DNA of 22,799 bases from Brevundimonas sp. UBA4609 (GCA_002386585.1 DGIZ01000201.1:1-22799); one strand, 5' to 3'; positions 1-7,049 are shown, counted from the stretch's first letter. The notes: generated from the sequence alone by a model not told the origin. Numbers and translations are program-made.

Positions 1-893
1 CGCGGCGCGAGGGCGCCTCGGACGCCCTGATCGTCCAGCCGGGCGGCCGCCGGGTGCATGACGCGCGCCTGGCCCTGTCCGACGGCCTGGTCTTTCTGGA
101 ATTGTCCGACGCCGCCGAGCGTCAGGAGGCCCAGCAGCGCCACCTGGCCGACCGCGAGGAACTGCTGACCACCTCGCGCGTGCTGTCGGTCGGCGAAATG
201 GCCACCATGATCGCCCATGAGTTGAACCAGCCGATCGGCTCCATCGCCAACATCCTGCGCGGGCTGAAGGCGCGGCTGCAACGCGGCGCCCTGACGGTCG
301 AGACCGGCGCCGAGGCCCTGGATCGCGCGACCGAGCAGGCCCTTTACGCCTCAGGCGTGATCCAGCGCGTCCGCACCTTCGTCGATCAGCGCCAGCCCCA
401 GGTGCAGCGGCTGGACCTGGCGCGGCTGGCCCGCAACACCCTGGACCTGCTGGACTGGGAGATCACCCGCGACCGGGTGACGGCGCGCGCCGCCACGCCG
501 CCGGACCTGCCCGCCGTTCTGGGCGATCCGGTCATGATCCAGCAGGTGCTGGTCAACCTGGCGCGCAACGCCCTGGACGCCATGCGCGGCGTCGACCTGC
601 CCCGGCGCGAACTGACCATAGAGGCGCGCCACAGCCTGGACGCGCGCCAGATCGAGCTGACCCTGACCGACACCGGGCCGGGCGTGCCGGAAGAGGCGTC
701 CGCCCGCGTCTTCTCGCCCTTCTTCAGCACCCGCAGCGGCGGCATGGGCGTCGGCCTGGGCATTTGCCGCTCGATCATCGAACTGCACCGCGGCCGCCTG
801 TGGTTCACGCCCGGCGAGACGGGCGGCAGCGTCTTTCACATCGCCCTGCCGCTGGCCGCGGCCGAAATCCCGCCCGAGGAGGCCCGCCCATGA
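1..893 (+). CDS. Sensor histidine kinase, C-terminal part (5' end outside window)
   Basis: The frame is open from the first bases of the window, so the gene starts upstream; the GTG at 54 is only the first start-like codon visible. The protein senses a signal through missing N-terminal domains, autophosphorylates on His and passes phosphate to the regulator encoded next. Visible parts in order are a possible end of a PAS-like sensor and linker coiled coil, the H-box MIAHELNQPIG (His codon 216-218), the N-box QQVLVNLARNALDAM (about 540-585), the G1 box DTGPGVP (about 669-689), an FSPFFST F-box and the G2 box GMGVGLG (about 741-761). All ATPase motifs are intact. The H-box belongs to the FixL/DctB-like HisKA group. 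The stop overlaps the regulator start as ATGA (890-893), so the two are translationally coupled. No membrane segment is visible in this part. Confidence 0.93.
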   Translation, partial: RREGASDALIVQPGGRRVHDARLALSDGLVFLELSDAAERQEAQQRHLADREELLTTSRVLSVGEMATMIAHELNQPIGSIANILRGLKARLQRGALTVETGAEALDRATEQALYASGVIQRVRTFVDQRQPQVQRLDLARLARNTLDLLDWEITRDRVTARAATPPDLPAVLGDPVMIQQVLVNLARNALDAMRGVDLPRRELTIEARHSLDARQIELTLTDTGPGVPEEASARVFSPFFSTRSGGMGVGLGICRSIIELHRGRLWFTPGETGGSVFHIALPLAAAEIPPEEARP

Positions 894-1549
894 GCGCCGT
901 CGCAACACCGGCTGACGGGCCGTCCGGCCGCATCTGCCTGGTCGACGACCACGCCGAGTTCCGCCAGTCCGCCGCCTGGTGGCTGGAAAGCCTGGGCTAT
1001 GAGGTCGAGTGCTGGGAAGAACCCGTCGCCTTCCTGGAGGCCATGGTCGAGCGCCCGGCCGAACCCGCCTGCTTCCTGCTGGACGTGCGGATGCCGGGGA
1101 TGTCGGGGCTGGAGTTGATGGAGGCGGCGCGCGAGCGCGGGCTGGATCAGCCGGTGATCTTCATGACCGGCCACGGCGACGTGCCCCTGGCGGTCGAGGC
1201 CATGCGGCGCGGCGCCGTCACCTTTCTTGAGAAGCCCTTTCAGGAGAAGGCGCTGGAAGAGGCCATCGCCCTGGCCTTCCGCACGACGCCATCAGAAACA
1301 GAAGACGAAACAACCGCTTCTCCGCTGTCCCTCGCCTATCAGGAAAGGTTGTCTCGCCTGACCGCGCGCGAGCGCGAGGTCATGGATCTGGTCGTGGCCG
1401 GTTCCTACAACAAGGTCATCGCCTATGACCTGGGCATCAGCCCCAAGACGGTCGAGCTGCACCGCGCCCGCATCATGACCAAGATGGAGGCGCCGACCCT
1501 GACCCATCTGGTCCGCATGGCGGTGTCCGGCCAGGTCGAGGAGGCGTGA
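890..1549 (+). CDS. FixJ/NarL-family response regulator (receiver + LuxR-type HTH)
   Basis: This 219-residue transcription factor is the partner of the kinase just upstream. The receiver domain (about 14-130) has the acidic pair D19/D20, phospho-acceptor D65 in FLLDVRMPG, T93 and K115 (EKPF). A short linker leads to a LuxR/FixJ helix-turn-helix (about 155-213) with LTAREREV and GISPKTVELHRARIM, very close to the FixJ type. The ATG at 890 is chosen because it overlaps the kinase stop and has GAGGAGG (875-881) before it. The gene sits directly before sctQ and overlaps it as GTGA, so it is probably a T3SS regulator. That role is inferred from position and from the shared dyad motifs upstream of the candidate effector genes; a redox or oxygen role as in FixLJ is the alternative. 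Confidence 0.93.
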   Translation: MSAVATPADGPSGRICLVDDHAEFRQSAAWWLESLGYEVECWEEPVAFLEAMVERPAEPACFLLDVRMPGMSGLELMEAARERGLDQPVIFMTGHGDVPLAVEAMRRGAVTFLEKPFQEKALEEAIALAFRTTPSETEDETTASPLSLAYQERLSRLTAREREVMDLVVAGSYNKVIAYDLGISPKTVELHRARIMTKMEAPTLTHLVRMAVSGQVEEA

Positions 1550-2523
1550 GCGTGGCCCTGGACGCCCTGACCCCCTCGCTCGCGCCCGCGCGCCCGCCCC
1601 GGCTGGACGAGCCGACCGTGCGCGCCCGCGCGGCCGTCGTCGCCGCCCTGGACGGCCTGACGCTGGATGAACTGCGCGTCAGCGTTCTGATCCCCGATCA
1701 GGACGAGACCTTCGTCGGCGAACAGGTCGTCTTCGCCACACCGCACGGCCCCGTCCGCGTCGCGCCCCTGACGATCGACGGCGCGGCCTTCGAGAACGGC
1801 GACCACGCCGCCCTGCTGGCCGCCGTCTCGACGCTGGAGCCGCTGCTGGCGGCGCTGGAAGACGCAGGCGCCGAGGCGCTGACGCCCGTTGGCGTGCGTT
1901 CCGACACGATCGATGCGGCGCACGTCGAGGTCCGCCTCAGCAACGGCGAGCGTACGTTGCATGAGGCGCGTCTGTCCTTACCGCCCCGCGTGGCCTTGCG
2001 CCTGCGCCGCGCCGGAGGCGGAACGTCGGGACTGAACCTGCCCCTGCCCGCCCGACTGTTCGTCGAAGGGCCGCGCCTGTCGCCCGACGATCTGTCGAGC
2101 CTGCGCGCAGGCGACCTGCTGCTGATCCCCGCTCTGGCCGGGGCCTGGGCCGCGCGCCTGTCGGTTCCCGGCGGGACGGCCGTCGGCCTGTTCGACCCCG
2201 CGTCCCGAAACTTCACCCATCAACGCAAGGAAAGCCGCATGACCGAGGCCGCCGCCCCGCCTGCCGAAGACGCGCACGGACTGACGCCGGGGGCCGATAC
2301 GCCGATCGCCGTGACGGTCGATCTGGGCGAGACCGCCGTGCCGCTGAAGACCCTGACCGAGCTGCGCCCCGGCGCCGTCCTGCCCCTGACCGGGCTGGAC
2401 GCCGAGATGCGCGTCACCCTCCGCAGCGCCGGCCAGGCCTTCGCGCGCGGCCGTCTGGTGTCCCTGGGGGAAGCCTACGCCGTGCTGATCGACGCCGCCG
2501 CCGACCCGAAGGAGGCCGTCTGA
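1546..2523 (+). CDS. sctQ: T3SS cytoplasmic C-ring/sorting platform protein SctQ
   Basis: This 325-residue protein fits SctQ (YscQ/HrcQ/Spa33), the cytoplasmic platform component that sorts substrates at the injectisome base. The N-terminal two thirds are poorly conserved, as is usual. A first SpoA-like domain lies at about 169-226 and a second, clearer one at about 250-320 (PIAVTVDLGETAVPLKTL, then LPLTGLDAEMRVTL and GRLVSLGEAYAV). The GTG start at 1546 overlaps the regulator stop by four bases and has GAGGAG at 1538-1543. sctR begins two bases after the stop. The order Q-R-S-T is typical of non-flagellar systems and argues against FliM/FliN. An internal ATG at 2239 with its own ribosome site probably gives a separate C-terminal product, listed separately. 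Confidence 0.88.
   Translation: MSVALDALTPSLAPARPPRLDEPTVRARAAVVAALDGLTLDELRVSVLIPDQDETFVGEQVVFATPHGPVRVAPLTIDGAAFENGDHAALLAAVSTLEPLLAALEDAGAEALTPVGVRSDTIDAAHVEVRLSNGERTLHEARLSLPPRVALRLRRAGGGTSGLNLPLPARLFVEGPRLSPDDLSSLRAGDLLLIPALAGAWAARLSVPGGTAVGLFDPASRNFTHQRKESRMTEAAAPPAEDAHGLTPGADTPIAVTVDLGETAVPLKTLTELRPGAVLPLTGLDAEMRVTLRSAGQAFARGRLVSLGEAYAVLIDAAADPKEAV
2239..2523 (+). CDS. sctQ: Probable SctQ-C product from internal start in sctQ
   Basis: Inside sctQ and in the same frame, an ATG at codon 232 follows AAGGAAAG (about 2227-2234) at Shine-Dalgarno spacing. It lies in the poorly conserved linker between the two SpoA-like domains. Translation from here gives 94 residues holding only the second SpoA domain. 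Independently translated SctQ-C products of about this size are established for YscQ, Spa33 and SsaQ, where they join full-length SctQ in the sorting platform. The ribosome site and position are seen in the sequence; actual initiation is inferred. A chance purine-rich stretch is the alternative. Confidence 0.5.
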   Translation: MTEAAAPPAEDAHGLTPGADTPIAVTVDLGETAVPLKTLTELRPGAVLPLTGLDAEMRVTLRSAGQAFARGRLVSLGEAYAVLIDAAADPKEAV

Positions 2524-2524
2524 C

Positions 2525-3184
2525 ATGGACCTGTCCCAGTTCTCGCCGGGTTCGGCGCTCGTCACCGTCATCCTGCTGGCGCTCGCGCCCTTCGTGGCGG
2601 TGATGGTGACGTCCTTCACCAAGATCGTGGTGGTGCTGTCCCTGCTGCGCAACGCCCTGGGTCTGCAGCAGGTGCCGCCGAACATCGTGCTGAACGGCAT
2701 GGCGCTGATCCTGACGCTCTACGTCATGTTCCCGGTCGGCCAGCGCATGGCCGAGGCCACCAACCACATGCCGCCCACCGCCGCCCTCAGCGACACCCAG
2801 CAGTTGTTCGCCTATGCCGACAGCGCCAAGGAGCCGCTGCGCGACTTCCTGATCAAGCACTCGTCCGAGCGCGAGCGCGCCTTCTTCCTGCGCACCGCCC
2901 AGCGCATCTCGACGCCTGAAAAACGCGCCGAAATCACCGCGCGCGACTTCCTGGTCGTCGTGCCCGCCTTCACCGTGTCGGAGCTGGCGACGGCCTTCCA
3001 GATCGGCTTCCTGATCTTCCTGCCCTTCCTGATCATAGATCTGGTGGTGTCCAACATATTGCTGGCGATGGGGATGATGATGCTGTCGCCGACCACCGTC
3101 TCCCTGCCGTTCAAACTGTTGCTGTTCGTGTTGATCGACGGGTGGGTGAAGCTGTCCCACGGCCTTGTGCTCAGCTACGTCTAG
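2525..3184 (+). CDS. sctR: T3SS export apparatus membrane protein SctR
   Basis: The 219-residue product is an SctR (YscR/HrcR/FliP) core subunit of the inner-membrane export gate. The family signature SFTKIVVVLSLLRNALG lies at 30-46, followed by QQVPPNIVLNGMAL. Hydrophobic segments lie near 10-30, 52-75, about 150-185 and 190-215, with the usual hydrophilic loop between. There is no long cleavable signal sequence, which fits SctR better than flagellar FliP. The ATG at 2525 has AAGGAGG at 2509-2515. The gene follows sctQ by one spacer base and is followed by sctS after 11 bases. SctR forms a pentamer with SctS and SctT that is the entry of the export channel. Confidence 0.95.
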   Translation: MDLSQFSPGSALVTVILLALAPFVAVMVTSFTKIVVVLSLLRNALGLQQVPPNIVLNGMALILTLYVMFPVGQRMAEATNHMPPTAALSDTQQLFAYADSAKEPLRDFLIKHSSERERAFFLRTAQRISTPEKRAEITARDFLVVVPAFTVSELATAFQIGFLIFLPFLIIDLVVSNILLAMGMMMLSPTTVSLPFKLLLFVLIDGWVKLSHGLVLSYV

Positions 3185-3195
3185 GAGAACGCCCC

Positions 3196-3468
3196 ATGAT
3201 GAACGCCCAGGCCATCGAGCTCGTCAATCAGGCGCTCTGGCTCGTCCTGTTCCTGTCGGCCCCGCCGATCATCGCCGCCTCCATCGTCGGCCTGATCGTG
3301 GCGGTGATCCAGTCGGCGACGCAGCTTCAGGAACAGACCCTGCAGTATACGGCCAAATTCTTCGCCATCGTGCTGACCCTGTTCGCCACGGCGGCGCTGA
3401 TCGGCGGCTCGCTGTATCAGTTCAGCGACCGCATCTTCACCGAGTTCCCGGCCCTGGTGCGCCGCTAG
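3196..3468 (+). CDS. sctS: T3SS export apparatus membrane protein SctS
   Basis: This 90-residue protein has the normal length and two-helix hairpin of SctS (YscS/HrcS/FliQ). Hydrophobic segments lie at about 14-38 and 50-75, with the typical IVGLIVAVIQSATQLQEQTL between them. Two adjacent ATG codons at 3196 and 3199 both fit AGGAGA (3183-3188); the first is used here. The reading frame extends upstream to 3142, but that part overlaps sctR and is not needed. SctS packs around the SctR/SctT pore in the inner membrane. The stop at 3466-3468 directly abuts the start of sctT. Confidence 0.95.
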   Translation: MMNAQAIELVNQALWLVLFLSAPPIIAASIVGLIVAVIQSATQLQEQTLQYTAKFFAIVLTLFATAALIGGSLYQFSDRIFTEFPALVRR

Positions 3469-4266
3469 GTGTTCGAGGGTCTGGACAGTCTGTTCGACAA
3501 CGCCATCCTGGTGGCGGTGTCGACCACGCGGGTGGCGACGACCTTCCTGCTGATGCCGTTGCTGTCGCCCCAGACGGTGCCGGCGATGGTCCGCAACTCC
3601 ATCTTCCTGGTGTTCGGCCTGGCGGTGCTGACCATGCAGCCGCAGGTGGCCCAGATGACCCTGCCGACGGTTCAATGGATCCTGCTGTTCGGCAAGGAGG
3701 CCCTGGTCGGGGTGGTCATCGGCTTCTTCTTCGCCACCATGCTGTGGGCGTTCGAGGCCGCCGGCCAGATCATCGACACCAAGGTCGGCGCCACCATGGC
3801 CCAGGTGGTGGACCCGCTCAGCGGGCACCAGACTTCGCTGAACGGCGAGTTCCTGGGGCGGCTGGCCAACTTCGTCTTCATGTTCTCGGGCGGCCTGCTG
3901 CTGCTGGTCGGCACCATACTGGACAGCTTCGTCATCTGGCCCATCGGCAGCCTGACGCCGGTGCTGACCATGAGCAGTCTCAGCCTGTTCGAGGGCGAGT
4001 TCACGCGGCTGATGACGCTGGCCGTGCTGTTCGCCTCGCCGGTTCTGGTGGTGCTGTTCGTCACCGACGGCGCCCTGGGCCTGGTCAACCGCTATGCGCC
4101 GCAACTGAACGTCTTCTCCCTGTCGCTGTCGATCAAGGCGTGGCTGGCGACCCTGATCATCCTGATCATGATGACCGGCCTGGTGCAGACCCTGCTGAAC
4201 GAGATCATGGGCCGCCACGACACGGTTCTGGAGGTGTTGAAGGCGATGGGGCGGCGCTCGGGTTAG
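3469..4266 (+). CDS. sctT: T3SS export apparatus membrane protein SctT
   Basis: The 265-residue product matches SctT (YscT/HrcT/FliR), the last member of the export-gate core. Several membrane helices are visible, with the family pattern FWALEAAG-like FATMLWAFEAAGQIIDTKVG followed by DPLSGHQTSLNGEF. The GTG start at 3469 immediately follows the sctS stop. No convincing Shine-Dalgarno is seen, so coupling to sctS is likely. In many systems sctU follows sctT; here the next gene is a DUF1521 effector candidate, and no sctU lies in the window. The next start is 100 bases away and that gap contains a TAGGG/CCCT motif. Confidence 0.94.
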   Translation: MFEGLDSLFDNAILVAVSTTRVATTFLLMPLLSPQTVPAMVRNSIFLVFGLAVLTMQPQVAQMTLPTVQWILLFGKEALVGVVIGFFFATMLWAFEAAGQIIDTKVGATMAQVVDPLSGHQTSLNGEFLGRLANFVFMFSGGLLLLVGTILDSFVIWPIGSLTPVLTMSSLSLFEGEFTRLMTLAVLFASPVLVVLFVTDGALGLVNRYAPQLNVFSLSLSIKAWLATLIILIMMTGLVQTLLNEIMGRHDTVLEVLKAMGRRSG

Positions 4267-4270
4267 GAAG

Positions 4271-4284
4271 CTAGGGTCGTCCCT
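4271..4284 (+). promoter_or_regulatory. Candidate operator upstream of the DUF1521 gene
   Basis: In the 100-base gap between sctT and the DUF1521 gene lies CTAGGGTCGTCCCT, an imperfect dyad of TAGGG and CCCT. The similar TAGGGGATGTCCCTA stands upstream of the LysM and 483-residue genes, and TAGGGAAGACCCTA stands upstream of the lipase gene. The shared form suggests a common regulator, perhaps the FixJ-like protein at 890-1549. No clear -35/-10 pair was identified. Confidence 0.35.
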
Positions 4285-4366
4285 GATGGGGACCGTCCCG
4301 ACTGTGAAGCCCCGCCCCCGCGTGGTCCGATGCCGATCAGCAAGATCAACCTCGGGGCTGCACGCG

Positions 4367-5185
4367 ATGACCAACATCAACACCGCCTTCTCCACCGCCG
4401 TCGGGACGCTCGCACTCGGCGCGGTCGCCGACCGTATGGCCACGGCGGCCAACTTCGCCCAGATGGGCTTCCAGTTGGGCGTGATGCTCAACGGCGCCTT
4501 CCAGCCCGCCGCCCCCGCCTTCTCGGCCTCCATGCCGCAGGACGGCAAGGCCACGGTGGACCTGGGCGACGGCTATACGCTAGAGATCAACGAGGCCAAC
4601 TCCGAGTTCGTGGTGCGCGACGCCGACGGCAACGTCACCCAGATCTGGGGCGACCCGCACTTCAACTACAACGGCCAGCACGTCGGCGACTTCTGGGACA
4701 CCATGACCCTGGAGCTCGAAAACGGCACCAAGATCACCGTCAACACCGAGCCCTTCGGCAACAATCCCAACGCCACCGTCACCAGCCAGTTGGTCATCAC
4801 GCGCGGCGACCAGGCCATGATCATCGACGGCGTCAGCCAGAACCGGCTGGGCGACCTGAACATCAGCATGAGCAACAACGGCTACGCCATCGACGCCGCC
4901 TATCGCGACGGCCTGACCATCCGCGAGGACGACGCCGCCGGATCGGGCTGGACCAGCGGCATCACCGGCGACGCCGTCAGCCAGGAAGACTTCAACCTGA
5001 CCAAGATCGGCAATGCCGGCCTGCCCGAGGCGCTTCAGGCCTTCAGCGACGCCCTGCGCGGCGTCCTGGGCGCCTGGCTGCTGACCGGCGTGTTGAGCGG
5101 ATTGGCTGAAGCCCTGGGCGGCGCCTCTGAAACCAGCGAGCCCGGCAGCCCGCGCATCGCCCTCGGCCCAACGCCGACGCGCTGA
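4367..5185 (+). CDS. DUF1521 protein, candidate self-cleaving T3SS effector (NopE1-like)
   Basis: The 272-residue product carries a DUF1521 domain at about 60-190, with TLEINEANSEF, then QIWGDPHFNYNG at 92-103 and LENGTKITVNTEP. DUF1521 is the metal-ion-inducible autocleavage domain of the rhizobial T3SS effectors NopE1/NopE2, which cut between Asp and Pro of a GDPH motif in calcium. Here the site would be D96/P97. There is one domain, whereas NopE1 has two. No signal peptide is seen, and a hydrophobic, perhaps amphipathic stretch lies at about 222-251. Position directly after sctT supports a secreted substrate. The ATG at 4367 is chosen because the domain and a typical N-terminus follow. An in-frame ATG at 4286 would add a basic, unlikely leader; ribosome sites are weak for both. 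The host target is unknown. Confidence 0.85.
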   Translation: MTNINTAFSTAVGTLALGAVADRMATAANFAQMGFQLGVMLNGAFQPAAPAFSASMPQDGKATVDLGDGYTLEINEANSEFVVRDADGNVTQIWGDPHFNYNGQHVGDFWDTMTLELENGTKITVNTEPFGNNPNATVTSQLVITRGDQAMIIDGVSQNRLGDLNISMSNNGYAIDAAYRDGLTIREDDAAGSGWTSGITGDAVSQEDFNLTKIGNAGLPEALQAFSDALRGVLGAWLLTGVLSGLAEALGGASETSEPGSPRIALGPTPTR

Positions 5186-5207
5186 ACTTCACCTGCGGTT
5201 CAGCGTG

Positions 5208-5237
5208 AAACCCCGCGGACTTCGGTCCGCGGGGTTT
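5208..5237. terminator. Strong intrinsic terminator, probably bidirectional
   Basis: A perfect 13-base-pair stem, AAACCCCGCGGAC with its exact complement, encloses a TTCG tetraloop. The flanking A and T tracts lie at the ends of the stem itself. It stands between two convergent genes, the DUF1521 gene (stop at 5185) and the small minus-strand gene (stop at 5265), so it can end transcription from both sides. Confidence 0.85.
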
Positions 5238-5264
5238 GCTTTGCGTCACAGCAAGGGATCTGGC

Positions 5265-5783
5265 TCAGCGCCGCTCCAGTGAAGCGGTCGCGGCGTCCAC
5301 CATGCGGGCGAACTGCTCGACGGCGCTGTCGCGGGCGGCGGCGGGGCCTTCTTCACGCGCCAGACCCGCCGCCAGGGCGCGCAGCATCGGCTCGACCACG
5401 GAGGGCGCGGTCAGGTGCAGCGTCGCGCGGGCGTGATCCTGAACCGCGCGCACGAAATCGGTCAGGGCGCGGTCGATCCGGCCCGTTTCGATCGGAGAGA
5501 CGGCGCTCAGCCGCCCCGCGACCGCCTGGCCGGTCTGGGCGGCCAGCACGCGCATGTCGCCGCCGACCACCGCCCCGCCCTGCTGGCCCTGCTCGGCCCA
5601 GACCTGAGACAGGGCCACGCCGCGATCCAGACTGTCCGCCGGATCGGGCAGGACCGCGCCGGCCAGTTCGGCCATGGCCTGAACGGCGGCGCCGACCGCC
5701 AATGAGCGGCTGTCGGCAGAAGACGCCCCGGCGGAGACCGCCGAGGCGCCGGACGCGCCAGAGATGGCGCTGGATTCAGTCAT
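5265..5783 (-). CDS. Unrecognised Ser/Ala-rich protein in the T3SS cargo region
   Basis: This 172-residue protein is not recognised. Its first 30 residues are rich in Ser, Ala and Gly and have no hydrophobic core, a composition common in T3SS secretion signals. The rest is mostly helical, Ala-rich and moderately acidic, without membrane segments or Cys. Four bases separate its ATG at 5783 from the stop of the LysM gene, so both are one transcript and may work together. The region before the start is only weakly Shine-Dalgarno-like, suggesting translational coupling. It could be a secreted accessory, a chaperone or an early substrate; the sequence does not decide. The long frame, tight spacing and terminator just beyond its stop support a real gene. 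Confidence 0.72.
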   Translation of the reverse strand: MTESSAISGASGASAVSAGASSADSRSLAVGAAVQAMAELAGAVLPDPADSLDRGVALSQVWAEQGQQGGAVVGGDMRVLAAQTGQAVAGRLSAVSPIETGRIDRALTDFVRAVQDHARATLHLTAPSVVEPMLRALAAGLAREEGPAAARDSAVEQFARMVDAATASLERR

Positions 5784-5787
5784 GCGC

Positions 5788-6882
5788 TCAGCGGCCGTCC
5801 AGCATGTTCAGGGCGTCGCGGCGCTCGTCCTCGAACCGCTGAGCGACCCCCGCCTGAACATCGGCTCGCGAGCTGGAGAAATAGGCCAGTTCGCCGTTGC
5901 CGTCGCGACGGCCGCGCTCGTCATAGACGGCGTTGATCAACGCGCGGTCATAGTCGGGGCTGGAGGCGTCGATCCCCTGGCGCTCGACCGTCGCCATGGC
6001 GCGGGTGACGACCGCCGTGTTCGGGCCGTGATGGACCGAGGTCGACCACACCACGTCCTGAAGCGCGTGCGAGCGGCTGGAGATATCCAGGCCCGCATTC
6101 TCGATCCGGGCGGACTGCACGTCATAGTGGGTGCGTTCGATGAAGGCGTGCTGGGCGGCCTGGAAGGCTTCCGGTTCGCGCGCGGCGATGGCGCGCCAGG
6201 TGTCGGAGAAGGCGCGCGTGCCCGCCGCCGCCCCGCCGAACTCATCGGCCCAGCGCGCGCCGTCAGCGGCCAGGAACTCCTGCGGCCGGTTGCGGTTCAC
6301 CGCCAGCTGATAGGAGCCGTAGGACACCCCGCCCGGATCGCCCGAGCCGGAAGACACCGTGCCGGGCCCCCGCCCGCCAGTCTCATAGCGCGCCGACAGG
6401 GCGCCCAGGTTCGGATTGACGCCTTCCTGCTCCGCTGCGGGGGTCGCTTCAGCAGCAGGCTCCGAAACAGGAGTCGCCTGCTCAGGGCCCGCGCCGTTCA
6501 GACGGATCTGCTGGCCGACCTGAATCAGCGACGGATTGGCGATGCCGTTGTCCGCCGCCAGCTCGCGCCAGCTCATCCCGTACTGCTGGGCAATGCCCGA
6601 CAGGGTGTCCCCGCCGCGCACCGTATGGAAGGCGGCCGCCTCGGCCTGCACGGCGCTCCGGCCCTCCGTCGCGCCGGCCGGCAGGGTGACGGTCTGGCCG
6701 GGATGGATCAGGTTCGGATTGGTGATCTGACGGTTCGCCGCCAACAGGTCGCTCACGCTGACGCCATAGCGTTCAGCAATGGCGGACAGGGTCTCGCCCG
6801 AGCGGACGGTGTGGGCGGGCGCTGAGCCTTGGGCGCCGGCGGCGGCTGACTGACTGGTGGCGGAAGAAGCGGCGAGAGACAT
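5788..6882 (-). CDS. LysM protein with lysozyme-like C-terminal domain, no signal peptide
   Basis: The 364-residue product has two LysM peptidoglycan-binding domains, at about 24-68 (HTVRSGETLSAIAERYG) and 86-129 (HTVRGGDTLSGIAQQYG). An acidic Pro/Ala linker follows. The C-terminal domain (about 158-364) begins with ARYETGGRGPGTVSSG and GGVSYGSYQLA. This resembles lysozyme- or transglycosylase-like domains of phage tail and VgrG-related proteins, where the first Glu (here E167) is a likely catalytic residue; the match is from memory of the pattern. The N-terminus is Ser/Ala-rich and lacks a Sec signal, so export would need the neighbouring secretion system. The ATG at 6882 has GGAG eight bases upstream. 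It is divergent from the 483-residue gene and leads a two-gene transcript. It may open the cell wall for the injectisome or be an effector acting on peptidoglycan. Confidence 0.82.
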   Translation of the reverse strand: MSLAASSATSQSAAAGAQGSAPAHTVRSGETLSAIAERYGVSVSDLLAANRQITNPNLIHPGQTVTLPAGATEGRSAVQAEAAAFHTVRGGDTLSGIAQQYGMSWRELAADNGIANPSLIQVGQQIRLNGAGPEQATPVSEPAAEATPAAEQEGVNPNLGALSARYETGGRGPGTVSSGSGDPGGVSYGSYQLAVNRNRPQEFLAADGARWADEFGGAAAGTRAFSDTWRAIAAREPEAFQAAQHAFIERTHYDVQSARIENAGLDISSRSHALQDVVWSTSVHHGPNTAVVTRAMATVERQGIDASSPDYDRALINAVYDERGRRDGNGELAYFSSSRADVQAGVAQRFEDERRDALNMLDGR

Positions 6883-6957
6883 GGTCGGCTCCAGAAGACG
6901 CGGTGATCCGTGCAGCCATTCTGCTGTCTGTCCGCGCGTCTGAAATCTGGGGGCTTT

Positions 6958-6975
6958 CCCTAGCGGCGCGGTTCG
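6958..6975. promoter_or_regulatory. 18-bp element shared with the lipase gene upstream region
   Basis: CCCTAGCGGCGCGGTTCG lies in the divergent gap between the LysM gene and the 483-residue gene. An 18-base match with one mismatch stands at 9223-9240 upstream of the lipase gene. In both places an ATAGGG follows, 13 or 10 bases further on. This is either a regulator site or part of a promoter recognised by a common sigma factor. It is not within any credible coding frame. Confidence 0.5.
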
Positions 6976-6985
6976 CAGGCGGCCC

Positions 6986-7029
6986 GGCATAGGGGATGTC
7001 CCTAGCTAAGGACGCCCCCAGCTTATGCC
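6986..7029. promoter_or_regulatory. Large imperfect dyad in divergent promoter region
   Basis: The gap between the divergent LysM and 483-residue genes contains nested symmetry. GTCC (6998-7001) and GGAC (7010-7013) flank the palindrome TAGCTA (7003-7008). GGCATA (6986-6991) and TATGCC (7024-7029) form outer arms, with GGGG and CCCC between. Part of it reads TAGGGGATGTCCCTA, the dyad seen upstream of other cargo genes. A dimeric regulator acting on both divergent promoters would fit. An RNA hairpin in a leader is the alternative. Confidence 0.4.
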
Positions 7030-7049
7030 GCCGCCGTCCCGGCCATAGG

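Noticed and set aside
2525..4266. Reading these genes as flagellar fliP, fliQ and fliR.
   Set aside because: The preceding two-SpoA SctQ, the missing FliP-type signal sequence, the Q-R-S-T order and the DUF1521 neighbour favour a non-flagellar system, though only a tree is decisive.
4286..4366. Upstream in-frame ATG for the DUF1521 protein.
   Set aside because: It would add a 27-residue Arg-rich leader without a good ribosome site and overlap the likely promoter.
3165..4554. Long open frames on both strands over sctS and sctT (up to about 457 codons).
   Set aside because: They are low-complexity Arg/Gln/His-rich shadows caused by GC-rich codon bias; the sctS and sctT frames have clear family matches.
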